From Ideonella_A sp963843805 (GTDB lineage Bacteria; Pseudomonadota; Gammaproteobacteria; Burkholderiales; Burkholderiaceae_C): a DNA stretch of 64,000 bases. Made by a program: the position numbers and the translations under genes. Location of the stretch: contig CAWJLY010000009.1 of the NCBI GenBank assembly GCA_963843805.1, positions 1-64,000 on the forward strand, in the 5' to 3' direction. Below the pieces are notes generated by a model. It had not been told where the DNA came from, did not search any database, and saw nothing but the letters and a program-made list of their open reading frames with translations. Positions 19,901-29,500 of this stretch are shown piece after piece (the stretch's first letter is position 1; every line of letters begins with the position of its first letter).

Positions 19901-19917
19901 TATTCCGTGGCGGAATA
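19901..19917. promoter_or_regulatory. LysR-type operator palindrome (T-N11-A)
   Basis: TATTCCGTGGCGGAATA is a perfect 7-bp inverted repeat with a 3-bp spacer. It matches the LysR-family T-N11-A form and lies in the 125-bp divergent gap, 31 bp before the regulator's ATG and 79 bp upstream of gcl. The inference is that the adjacent LysR protein binds here to control both itself and gcl-hyi. Confidence 0.7.
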
Positions 19918-19947
19918 CCGGGGCATTTCGCGACTACCATCGGGCCC

Positions 19948-20856
19948 ATGGACAGGGTCGCCGCGGTGCATCTCTTCATTCGGGTCGTCGAGACCGGCAG
20001 CTTCAGCAAGGCCGCTGGCGAACTCGGAATCACCCAGCCGACCGCCACCAAGGCGGTGGCCGCGACCGAGCAGCGCCTGGGCGCGCGCCTCTTGCATCGC
20101 TCGACACGCGGCGTCACCACCAGTGAAGTCGGTGCCTTGTATTACGAAAAATGCAAGCTGATTGCCCGCGAGCTGGATGAAGCCGACAACCTGGCGACGC
20201 TGCTGCAAAGCCAGGTTGGCGGCACGCTGCGCATCAACACCTCGGTCGCGTTCGGCCGCCGGGTGATGGTTCCGCTGGTGCTGCGCTACATGCGCGAGCA
20301 TCCCGAGGTGACGATCGATCTCGGCTTCGACGACCGTTATGTCAACCTGGTCGAACAGGGCATCGACCTGGCGGTGCGCATGGGGCGGCTTGCCGATTCG
20401 ACCCTGGGCGCGCGTTATCTGGGAACCAACCCGTGGGTGATGGTGGCGTCTGCGGCTTATGTGCAGGCCCAGGGCGCGCCGCAGACAACTGCCGATCTGT
20501 GTCGCCACGCCTGTCTGGTCTACAGCAGCGTGCAGGGCGACGACCGCTGGAGCCTGACGCCGGCCGACGGCGTGGAGTTGTCGGTACCGGTGAAGGGCCC
20601 GCTGCGTTCAAACAACCTGTCTGCCGTGCTGGCCGCAGCCCGCGATGGCATGGGCGTTGCGGTCCTGCCCTGGTATGTCGCTGGCGCGTCGATCGACGAC
20701 GGCAAGTTGCAGCCGCTGATGACCGATCATGGGTTGCCGACCCAGGAAATGCATGCCGTCTTCCCGTCGCCGAAATTCGTACCGTCGAAGGTGACGAATC
20801 TGATCCTGTTCATGCAGCGTGCGTTGGTCGGCGAGTGGTGGCGTGCTGCGCTGTGA
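19948..20856 (+). CDS. LysR-family transcriptional regulator
   Basis: 302 residues: an N-terminal winged HTH (VETGSFSKAAGELGITQPTATKAVAATE) and a C-terminal periplasmic-binding-like effector domain starting near VGGTLRINTSVAFGRRVMVP. Divergent from gcl-hyi, with its likely operator between them, so it is the probable glyoxylate-pathway regulator. E. coli uses the IclR-type AllR instead, so the effector here (glyoxylate, tartronate semialdehyde or a precursor) cannot be read from homology. Confidence 0.93.
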   Translation: MDRVAAVHLFIRVVETGSFSKAAGELGITQPTATKAVAATEQRLGARLLHRSTRGVTTSEVGALYYEKCKLIARELDEADNLATLLQSQVGGTLRINTSVAFGRRVMVPLVLRYMREHPEVTIDLGFDDRYVNLVEQGIDLAVRMGRLADSTLGARYLGTNPWVMVASAAYVQAQGAPQTTADLCRHACLVYSSVQGDDRWSLTPADGVELSVPVKGPLRSNNLSAVLAAARDGMGVAVLPWYVAGASIDDGKLQPLMTDHGLPTQEMHAVFPSPKFVPSKVTNLILFMQRALVGEWWRAAL

Positions 20857-20937
20857 AGCCGATTGGCGACATGGCCGCGGCAGCGATTGCGCCGTAAGCA
20901 ATCCGGCACTGCAGCCGAGCTGGAGTGCGGCGCTGCG

Positions 20938-21150
20938 TCAGATGCTGGTCGCTGGCGGTGCTGCGGCCTTCTCGCTCCACAAGCTGCCGCCACTTGCCCA
21001 ATCATGCCGGGCAATATCGAAGAACAACACGTCGACACCCGCGGCGCTGCCGCCGAGAACCCGCACGCAGGCATCGGTGAGTTCCTTGGCGAGCGCGGCC
21101 TTTTGCTGCGGTGTCCGGCCTTCGAACAATTCCACGCGAAGGGTTGGCAT
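20938..21150 (-). CDS. 4-oxalocrotonate tautomerase family protein
   Basis: 70 residues beginning Met-Pro: MPTLRVELFEGRTPQQKAALAKELTDA. Pro2 becomes the catalytic N-terminal base after Met removal. The second half (VDVLFFDIARHDWASGG) is characteristic of the tautomerase subgroup with FFDIxxxDWxxGG. It catalyses keto-enol shifts of small 2-oxo acids. It is the last gene of the minus-strand run ligase - reductase - aldolase - tautomerase, 27 bp after the aldolase. Confidence 0.88.
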   Translation of the reverse strand: MPTLRVELFEGRTPQQKAALAKELTDACVRVLGGSAAGVDVLFFDIARHDWASGGSLWSEKAAAPPATSI

Positions 21151-21177
21151 CGGGAGTCTCCTTGCAATCTTGAATTG

Positions 21178-21927
21178 TCAGTCGCGATAACCGGGCGACA
21201 GCCGGTCGGCGCGGCGAAGCAGCGCGGGCCATTCGGCATCGCCGTCCCATTCGCTGCCATCACCCAGCCATTGTCGTTGCGTCAGGCCGGCCAGTTCAGC
21301 AGGAACCGCCAGAACCTGGCCCGCGGTAGCCGCCATCGCCCGCAGTTGCGCCCTGGCAGCGCGCTCGAGGATGTGCATCAGCAAAAAAGCCTCGCCCACC
21401 GTTCGGCCCACGGTCAGGGTTCCGTGGTTCTCGAGGATCAGGCCATCGAGCCTGCCCAGGTTGGCAACCAGACGCGCCTGTTCATCAGCGTCCAGGGCCA
21501 GGCCCTCGTACGCATGGCGGCCAAGCCGGCCGTGCAGGCGCATCGCCCATTGCGACGTCGGCAACAAGCCAGCCGGCAACATCGCCAGCGATACGCCCCA
21601 TGGCGTGTGCAGGTGAATCACACATTCGACATCCGGCCGCGCCGCATGCACCGCCCCATGGATCGCAAAGCCACTCGGATTGACTGCGCGCCCCGAGCCG
21701 TCGACAACACATCCCGCCACATCGACCTTGACCAGATTCGATGCCGTGACCTCGTCGAAACCGAGCCCGAACTCGTTGATCAGATAGACGCCTGGTTGGC
21801 CTGGCACGGTGGCCGACAGGTGGGTGTAGATGGTGTCGTCCCAGCCGGCGATCGCCGACAGGCGAAATGCAGCCGCCAGATCGGTGCGAACCTGATATTC
21901 GCTTCGCATCGCGCGCGGCAAATTCAC
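21178..21927 (-). CDS. Class II aldolase/adducin family protein
   Basis: 249 residues. The zinc ligands of class II aldolases are visible: His-x-His in VIHLHTPWG and the later His in LILENHGTLTVG; THLSATVPG and YLINEFGLGFDEVTASNL form the phosphate/substrate side. Members include fuculose-phosphate aldolase and decarboxylating or dehydratase-like homologues, so the exact reaction is open. It overlaps the upstream reductase by four bases (ATGA), so translation is coupled. Confidence 0.85.
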   Translation of the reverse strand: MNLPRAMRSEYQVRTDLAAAFRLSAIAGWDDTIYTHLSATVPGQPGVYLINEFGLGFDEVTASNLVKVDVAGCVVDGSGRAVNPSGFAIHGAVHAARPDVECVIHLHTPWGVSLAMLPAGLLPTSQWAMRLHGRLGRHAYEGLALDADEQARLVANLGRLDGLILENHGTLTVGRTVGEAFLLMHILERAARAQLRAMAATAGQVLAVPAELAGLTQRQWLGDGSEWDGDAEWPALLRRADRLSPGYRD

Positions 21928-22931
21928 GCTGGCTGAACCTCCAACCGGCCGCCGCGATCGACCAGTGTCTTGGTCAGCAGCGCTGCCGTTGCGTAGATCG
22001 CGTCGATGGTTGGCGTCGGCGTGTCGGTGATGCGCGCCAGCTCGACCACGCTACCCACCAGCGCCTGCAGTTCCAGCGCGCGGCCGTGTTCGACATCCTG
22101 CAGCATCGAGGTCTTGTGCGCGCCGACACTTGCTGCGCCGGCGATCCGTTGCTCCAGCGAGACCTTGAATTCGACACCGAGTTTTTCGCCCACCGACCGC
22201 GCCTCGCTCATCATGCGCGCCGCCAGATCGCGGCTGAGCGGAAAGCGGCAGATGTCTTCCAGCGTCGCATGCGTCAGCGCGCTGATCGGGTTGAAGCTCA
22301 GGTTGCCCCACAATTTGACCCAGATCTCGCTGCGGATGTCGCGCGACACCGGTGCCTTGAAACCGGCTGCCATCAAGGATTTGCTCAACGCCTCGATGCG
22401 CGGACTGCGTTGACCGTCCAGTTCGCCGACGGTGAAGCGGTTACCCTCGATCAGCCTGACCACACCGGGCTCGACGAGCTCGGCCGCGGGGTAGACGATG
22501 CTGCCGATGATGCGCTCGACCTCGATGCCGGCGGCCAGTGCACCGTCGGGATCCAGGCTGCTGAGGGTCTGGCCATCATAGGCACCGCCGAGGCGCTGAA
22601 AATACCACCACGGCACGCCGTTGATCATCGTGACGACCAGCGTCTCGGGCCCGAACAGCGCGCGCAGGCCCGGCAACAGGTCGCGCACCTGGTGCGCCTT
22701 GGTGGTCAGCAGCACCACATCTTGCGGGCCGGCATCGGCCGGATCCTGCACCGCTCGCAGATTGCTTGTCTGCTGGGTGCTGCCGTCGGGCATCTGCAGC
22801 TGAAAACCCTTGGCGTTGATGGTTGCCAGGTTCTTGTTGCGGGCGATGAAGGTCACTTGCTCACCGGCGATTGCCAGTCTGGTGCCCAGGTAGCCGCCGA
22901 TGGCGCCGGCGCCGACGATCGCGTATTTCAT
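21924..22931 (-). CDS. Ketopantoate reductase family protein (PanE/ApbA-like)
   Basis: 335 residues. N-terminal Rossmann motif MKYAIVGAGAIGGYLGTRLA, the domain-linking MINGVPWWYFQ (usual NGxxxxE/Q region), then the C-terminal helical domain with Lys in EIWVKLWGNLSFNPISAL. It likely reduces a 2-keto acid with NADPH. Longer than E. coli PanE (303), and its place among a CoA ligase, a class II aldolase and a tautomerase argues for a catabolic oxo-acid role rather than pantothenate synthesis. Starts four bases after the ligase stop. Confidence 0.85.
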   Translation of the reverse strand: MKYAIVGAGAIGGYLGTRLAIAGEQVTFIARNKNLATINAKGFQLQMPDGSTQQTSNLRAVQDPADAGPQDVVLLTTKAHQVRDLLPGLRALFGPETLVVTMINGVPWWYFQRLGGAYDGQTLSSLDPDGALAAGIEVERIIGSIVYPAAELVEPGVVRLIEGNRFTVGELDGQRSPRIEALSKSLMAAGFKAPVSRDIRSEIWVKLWGNLSFNPISALTHATLEDICRFPLSRDLAARMMSEARSVGEKLGVEFKVSLEQRIAGAASVGAHKTSMLQDVEHGRALELQALVGSVVELARITDTPTPTIDAIYATAALLTKTLVDRGGRLEVQPA

Positions 22932-22935
22932 GGGC

Positions 22936-24471
22936 TCAGAACTCCCCCGACACATAGGATCCGAAACCCAGTCCGATGCGCTGCGCCAGTCCGATCCGTT
23001 GCAATTTACCGGTCGCGCCCTTCGGCAGTTCATCGACAAACAGGATCTTCTTCGGCACCTTGTAGCCGGCAACCCGTTTGGCGACAAACTGCTGCAGTTC
23101 GCGCTCTTCGCATTCGTGGCCCTCATGCAGCACCACCATTGCCGCCACCTCTTCGCCGAGCCGTTTGTGCGGCGCACCGAAGACCACCACCTGAGCTACC
23201 GACACATGGTCGAGCAGGATCTCGTCGATCTCGCGCGGGCTGACTTTTTCACCGCCGCGATTGATGATTTCCTTCAGACGGCCAGTGATGCTCAGGTAGC
23301 CTTCAGCGTCCATCACGCCCTGGTCGCCGGTGCGGAACCAGCCGTCGACGAACGCCTCGTCGTTGGCTTTCGGGTTGTTTTCATAACCCGCCGTGACGCT
23401 GGGCCCGCGGATCACGATCTCGCCGACCGTGTCGGCGCCCAGCAAGTCGCCGTCCTCGCCGCGGATGGCAATCTCGGGGCCGGCCGCTCGACCCACCGAC
23501 CCGGGTTTGCGTTGCGCTGGCGGCAGCGGGTTCGACGCCATCTGGTGCGCCGATTCGGTCATTCCGTAGGACTCGATCAACGGCGCCTTGAACATGGTTT
23601 CGATCTGCTGGATCAGCTGCGGCGGCATCGCAGACGACGACGATCGAACGAAGCGCAGCGGATGACGTGCCAGCACCTCGGCGTTGTGCTTGCCGCGGCT
23701 GGCGATCGCCAGGTGCATGGTCGGCACTGCCGTGTACCAGGTCGGATGGGCCTCGTCCATCCATTTGAAGAAACGCAGCGCGTTGAACCCCGGTGTGCAG
23801 AACACCTGCGACCCGGCCGACAGCGGAGCCAGCAGCCCGGCGAGCAGGCCGTGGATGTGGAACAGCGGCATGATGTTCAGGCCGATGTCGTTGGCGTGGA
23901 ACTGCAGGGTGGCCGCGATGTTGCCGGCAGAGGCGCACAGATTGGCCACCGACAGCGGCACCCGCTTCGGTCGCGACGTGGTGCCCGATGTGTGCAGCAC
24001 CATTGCGACATCGTCTGCCTGTGACGGACCGCCGTTCGGGCACGCCGATGCAGCCCCGCTTGCCAGGCTGAAGCGGCCTGCCGGCGCGCCCTCGGCGACA
24101 CTCAATTCGATGATCCGGACATTTAGCTTGCGAGCCGCATCGACAGCCGGCGACTTGCTGCCGGCCTCGACGATCAAGGCCTTGGCCTGCAGGTCGTCCA
24201 GATAGAACTCGAATTCGTCGGCGCGGTAGGCCGGGTTCAGTGGCGCACTGGCGACCGCCGAGGCGCAGGCCAGGAAGCAGGTCGCCATTTCCGGGCCGTT
24301 GGGCAGCACGATCGCCACCCGGTCGTTGCGGCCGATGCCCGCCGCGTTGAGCGATGTGGTGGTTTCGCGCACCAGCGATCGCAGCCCGCGGTAATCGAGT
24401 GGTGCACGGCCCGGCGCTGCGATGGCGATGCCGCCATCGGCACCCGCTTTCAGAAGATCTTCGAGTGTCAT
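22936..24471 (-). CDS. AMP-forming acyl-CoA synthetase (oxalate-CoA ligase-like)
   Basis: 511 residues. It activates a carboxylic acid as an acyl-adenylate and then as a CoA thioester. The P-loop VLHTSGTTSRPKRVPLS, YGMTESAHQMASNP (A5), GWFRTGDQG (A7) and GRLKEIINRGGEKVSP (A8) are all present, ending with the catalytic Lys in PKGATGKLQR. The compact size and MPLFHIHGLLAGLLAP resemble plant AAE3/yeast Pcs60 oxalyl-CoA synthetases. Oxalate would fit the neighbouring glyoxylate genes, but I cannot prove the substrate. First gene of the four-gene minus-strand run, divergent from aceK copy 2. Confidence 0.85.
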   Translation of the reverse strand: MTLEDLLKAGADGGIAIAAPGRAPLDYRGLRSLVRETTTSLNAAGIGRNDRVAIVLPNGPEMATCFLACASAVASAPLNPAYRADEFEFYLDDLQAKALIVEAGSKSPAVDAARKLNVRIIELSVAEGAPAGRFSLASGAASACPNGGPSQADDVAMVLHTSGTTSRPKRVPLSVANLCASAGNIAATLQFHANDIGLNIMPLFHIHGLLAGLLAPLSAGSQVFCTPGFNALRFFKWMDEAHPTWYTAVPTMHLAIASRGKHNAEVLARHPLRFVRSSSSAMPPQLIQQIETMFKAPLIESYGMTESAHQMASNPLPPAQRKPGSVGRAAGPEIAIRGEDGDLLGADTVGEIVIRGPSVTAGYENNPKANDEAFVDGWFRTGDQGVMDAEGYLSITGRLKEIINRGGEKVSPREIDEILLDHVSVAQVVVFGAPHKRLGEEVAAMVVLHEGHECEERELQQFVAKRVAGYKVPKKILFVDELPKGATGKLQRIGLAQRIGLGFGSYVSGEF

Positions 24472-24645
24472 GGTTGAATCACAGGTTGAAAGCGGAAAGT
24501 TTCGTCGGCAGCCGGTGTCCGGACGCTGGCTTCGGCTGCGATTCTTGCCGATCTTTGGTTTCGGGCCAACTCCGGGCCTTACCACCGCGCGCAACAGGCT
24601 GTAATCCAACCAGCGCTCAGGCCAAGCCTGAATCGAGGTGCAACG

Positions 24646-26469
24646 ATGATTGATGAACCGAATTCAGCGCATGCGCAGGCACAGCCGATCGCCAGGGCGC
24701 TGCTCGAAGGTTTCGACCGCCACTACCGGCTCTTCAGCGAGGCCAACAGGGCGGCCAAGCAGCGCTTCGAGCGCGCCGACTGGCATGGCCAGCAGCGGGC
24801 GATGCGCGAGCGGATCGAGTTCTACGACGCGCGTGTGCAGGAAGCAAAAGACCGGCTGCAGACCGAGTTTGCCGTCGATGAACTGCCGATTGCGGCGTGG
24901 CAACAAGTCAAGATGGTCTATACCGGCATGCTGGTCGACCATCGCCAGCCCGAGTTGGCCGAGACCTTCTTCAACACGGTCACCACCCGCATCCTGCATC
25001 GCAGCTACTTCCACAACAGCTTCATCTTTGTCCGGCCGGCCATTTCCACGTCCTACATCGAGATCGACGAGACCCTCGGCCCCACCACCTATCGCGCCTA
25101 TTACCCCACGCCTGAAACCTGGCGTGACACCTGGATCCAGGTGGTGCGCGATTTCGATTTGCAGTTGCCGTTCGAGGATCTGCAACGCGATGCCGATGAT
25201 GTGGTGGCCGAACTGGAGCGCCGCATCGGTCCGATCCAGCCGCGCACCAGCTTTCAGGTGCAGGTGTTGTCAAACCTGTTCTTCCGCAACAAGGGTGCGT
25301 ATGTGATCGGCAGGATCATCAACGGCAGCGAGCAGACTCCGATCGCGCTGCCGCTGCTGCATACCCCCGACGGCCAGCTGATGATCGACACCGTTCTGCA
25401 CACCGAAGACGACATCGTCCTGCTGTTCAGCTATGCGCGGGCGTATTTTCTGGTCGATATGGAGGTGCCCAGCGCATACATCCAGTTCCTGCGCAGCCTG
25501 ATGCCGCGCAAACCGCGTGCCGAGCTGTACAGCGCGGTCGGCCTGCACAAACAAGGCAAGAACAATTTCTACCGCGACCTGCTGGTGCACCTGCGCCACA
25601 GCACCGACCGCTTTCGCATTGCGCCGGGCATCAAGGGCATGGTGATGCTGGTGTTCGATCTGCCATCGTTTCCGTATGTGTTCAAGCTGATCAAGGACTT
25701 CTATCCGGTGCAGAAGAACACCACGCGCGAACAGATCAAGGGCAAATACCGGCTGGTCAAACGCCACGACCGGGTCGGACGCATGGCCGATACGCTGGAA
25801 TACAGCAAGGTGGCGCTGCCGCTGGCGCGCTTCGAGCCCGAACTCGTCGAGGAGATGCGAACGTTCTGCGCCAGCTTGATCGAGATCAACGATCGCGGTG
25901 GCGCCGCTGAACTGATCATCGACCACGCCTACATCGAACGCCGGATGACGCCGCTCAACTTGTTCCTGAAAGACGCCACCGCCGCTGGTGAAACGGCGGC
26001 CATCGAGCGCGCGACCATCGAATATGGCAATGCCATCAAGGATCTGGTAGCCGCCAACATCTTCCCCGGAGACATGTTGTGGAAAAACTTCGGCATGACA
26101 CGCCAGGGCAAGGTGGTGTTCTACGATTACGACGAGATCGAGTATTTGAGCGACTGCAATTTCCGTCACGTGCCGCCGCCTGATGACAAAGGCGAGCCGG
26201 GGCTCGCGGACAATGCCGCGCCGAGGCCCGACGGGGTCTGGTTCGATGTCGGCGCGAAGGATGTATTCCCTGAGACCTTCGGCCCGTTCCTGCTCGGCAA
26301 TGCGCGGGTTCGCCAAACCTTCCTGAAATATCATCCCGAGTTGCTGGATCCCGACTACTGGGATCTCCACAAGCAGCGAATCCTGGCTGGCGACATGCTG
26401 GATGTGTTCCCTTACGATCCACAGCGACGTTTCGTCAACCTGCGCCGGGCCGGCGCCGCGGCTGAATGA
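24646..26469 (+). CDS. aceK: Isocitrate dehydrogenase kinase/phosphatase, copy 2
   Basis: 607 residues, intact. Same role as copy 1. Seen: APGIKGMVMLVFDLPSFPYV (nucleotide loop), NIFPGDMLWKNFGMT and VFYDYDEIEYLSDCN with the paired Asp residues that serve both kinase and phosphatase activity. Against copy 1 it is collinear but clearly diverged (for example the N-terminus and the DDKGEPG segment before WFDVGAKDVFPE), so the two are paralogues and not an assembly duplication. It is convergent with the glutamate dehydrogenase (31-bp gap) and has no aceA or aceB beside it. Confidence 0.96.
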   Translation: MIDEPNSAHAQAQPIARALLEGFDRHYRLFSEANRAAKQRFERADWHGQQRAMRERIEFYDARVQEAKDRLQTEFAVDELPIAAWQQVKMVYTGMLVDHRQPELAETFFNTVTTRILHRSYFHNSFIFVRPAISTSYIEIDETLGPTTYRAYYPTPETWRDTWIQVVRDFDLQLPFEDLQRDADDVVAELERRIGPIQPRTSFQVQVLSNLFFRNKGAYVIGRIINGSEQTPIALPLLHTPDGQLMIDTVLHTEDDIVLLFSYARAYFLVDMEVPSAYIQFLRSLMPRKPRAELYSAVGLHKQGKNNFYRDLLVHLRHSTDRFRIAPGIKGMVMLVFDLPSFPYVFKLIKDFYPVQKNTTREQIKGKYRLVKRHDRVGRMADTLEYSKVALPLARFEPELVEEMRTFCASLIEINDRGGAAELIIDHAYIERRMTPLNLFLKDATAAGETAAIERATIEYGNAIKDLVAANIFPGDMLWKNFGMTRQGKVVFYDYDEIEYLSDCNFRHVPPPDDKGEPGLADNAAPRPDGVWFDVGAKDVFPETFGPFLLGNARVRQTFLKYHPELLDPDYWDLHKQRILAGDMLDVFPYDPQRRFVNLRRAGAAAE

Positions 26470-26500
26470 CTCGCAACGGCCCCTTGTGCGGCGTCGACGG

Positions 26501-29500
26501 CTAGATCAAAGCGCGGAATTCCCGCAACAACACCGACAGCATCGACATGTCGAGCGCCGGTACCGATCGCAGATCGGCGAGCAACTGGCGGCAGCGGCCG
26601 AGCTGGAATTCACGCTGCGCTTCCCAGGCGCCGATGCGGGTGTCGATATCGCTCGACGCACCGTCGCCCACGCGCAGGATCGAGTGTGTCAGTGCTCGTG
26701 CCAGTGACGACAGATCGCTGCGCATCGCCAGGCGGGCCAGGCGTTGCCAATGGCTGCCGGCCGGCAGCTGGACGATCTGTTGCGACAGCCAGCCGAGGTT
26801 GAGCCGCCCGCCGATTCCGAAATAGACGCCACCGACGGTCTCGATATCGATGCCGAGTTCTGCGGCGACCTCGACGATATCCAGCCCGGCGAGTTGGGCG
26901 TCGAGGCGCGCCACCTGTTGCGCCAGCGCGTTCGGAACCCCCTGGGTGCTCATCGCCGCCACGTCGGCCTCAAGTGCTTCGCGCTCGTGCTGCGCCATCC
27001 AGCGGTCGACGCTGGCGCCGACTTCGCGCAAGCCGGGCGCAAACCGGTTGATCGTCTGATCCAGATCGCGCAGCGCGGCGCGTTGCTGCAGCAGCCAGAC
27101 GGTGCCACGTTCGAGCAGCCGGACGGTGGCACCGATGATTTCGAGCTGTGCGGTCACCGGAACCTGGTGATCCATCGCCTCGTTGGCCTGCCACAGCGGC
27201 ACCAGGTCGAACATCTGACGGGTGCCGGTGTAGGCGCGAACGATATCGGCCGCCGCGGCACCGGTCTCTTCGTGCAAGCGGTGCACGAAGGTGGGGCCGA
27301 CGCGGTTGATCATGCTGTTGACCACGTGGGTCGAGATGATCTCGCGCTTCAACGGATGGCGGGGCAGCGCCTGTGGAAATTTATCGCGCAGCAGATGCGG
27401 GAAATACCGCTCCAGCGTGGTCGCGATATACGGATCTTCCGGAACGTCCGAGGCCAGCACCTCGTCGTACAACTCCATCTTGTTGTAGGCGAGCAGCACC
27501 GCCAGTTCGGGGGTCGTCAGGCCGGCGCCGGCCTTGCGACGCTCTTTCAGCACGTCGTCATCAGGCAGAAACTCGATCTCGCGATTGAGCCGTCCGCGCG
27601 AGACCAGATAACGCATGTAGCGGCCCTGTTCATCGAGCAGATCGGCACTGCGGGTGCGCGAATAGAGCAGCACCTGGTTCTGGAAGGTGTTGTCGCGCAA
27701 AACCAGCGCGGCCACATCGTCGGTCATCTCGACCAGCACCTTGTCGCGTTGCTTGGCCGTCAGTTCGCCTTCGTCGACCACCGAGTTGAGCAGGATCTTG
27801 ATATTGACTTCGTGGTCCGAGCAATCGACGCCGGCCGAGTTGTCGATTGCATCGGTATTGATCAGCCCGCCGTGCAGCGCGAACTCGATCCGGCCGAGTT
27901 GGGTGCAGCCGAGGTTGCCACCTTCGGCGACCACTTTGCAACGCAACTGGTCGCCGTCGACGCGGATCGCATCGTTGGCACGGTCGCCACATTGGGCATG
28001 GCTTTCGCTGCTTGCCTTCACATAGGTGCCGATGCCGCCGTTGTAGAACAGATCGGCCGGCGCGAGCATGATGGCATGCATCAGCTCGTTCGGAGTCATC
28101 GCGCTGATGCTGGCGTCGATGCCCAGCGCCTCGCGTGCCTCGGCCGAAAGCGCGATCGATTTGGCGCTGCGCGGCCAGACGCCACCGCCGGCCGAGATCA
28201 GGCTGTTGTCGTAATCGGTCCAGGCCGATCGTGGCAGTCCGAACAGCCGTTCGCGCTCGGCGAAACTGGTCGCCGCATCGGGGTTCGGGTCGATGAAGAT
28301 GTGGCGATGGTCAAACGCGGCCAGCAGACGGATATGGCGCGACAACAGCATGCCGTTGCCGAACACATCGCCGCTCATGTCGCCGACACCGACGACGCTG
28401 AACTCCTGCGATTGGGTATCGATGCCTTGTGAGCGAAAGTGGAACTTGACCGACTCCCAGGCACCCCGCGCGGTGATTCCCATCTTCTTGTGGTCGTAGC
28501 CGGCCGACCCGCCACTGGCGAACGCATCGCCGAGCCAGAAGCCGTATTCGGCGGCGGTGCGGTTGGCGATGTCGGAGAACGTGGCCGTGCCCTTGTCTGC
28601 GGCAACGACAAGATAAGGGTCGTCACCATCGTGACGTACGACCTCGTCCGGTGGTTTGACGGTGGTGCCGACCAGGTTGTCGGTGATGTCGAGCAGACCG
28701 CGCAAATACGCCTGATAACAGGCGATGCCTTCGGCCATGAACGCTTCGCGGTCACCCGCGGCAGCGGCCGGCGGGATGCGCTTGAGAACGAAGCCGCCTT
28801 TCGAGCCGACCGGCACGATCACCGCATTCTTGACCTGCTGCGCCTTCACCAGGCCGAGCACCTCGGTCCGGAAATCTTCCTTCCGGTCGGACCAGCGCAA
28901 ACCGCCGCGCGCCACATGGCCGCCGCGCAGATGCACGCCTTCGACCCGCGGCGAATGAACGAATATCTCGAACATCGGTCGCGGCTCGGGCAGGCCGGGA
29001 ATTTTCTTCGGGTCGAATTTGAACGACATCACCGGCTTGTATGCGCCGTCGGCCATGCGCTGGAAATAGTTGGTCCGCAAGGTGGCCTGGATGATCGCCA
29101 GATACTGGCGCAGGATGCGGTCCTGGTCGAGATTGGATACCTCGTCGAGCGCTTTTTCGATGTCGGCCACGATCGCCGCCTGGGTGGCGGCGCGGTCGTC
29201 GCCTCGCGCCGGATCGAAACGGGCCTCGAACAGCTTGACCAGCATCGAACAGATCGTCGGATTGCAGGCCAGCGCCTGCTGGATATAAGTGCGGCTCAGT
29301 GCAAACCCGGCCTGTTTCATGTGCGCCGCATAGGCTCGCAGCATGCCCACGTGCCGCCAGTCGAGGCCGGCGCGCAAGACCAGACCGTTGAAGTCGTCGT
29401 TTTCGTTGTCGCCACGCCAGGTGCGGTAGACCGTCTCGTGGAAACGGGCGCGCAGCGGCTCGACGTCGATATCCTCATCACCCGGAACGCGCAGACCGAA

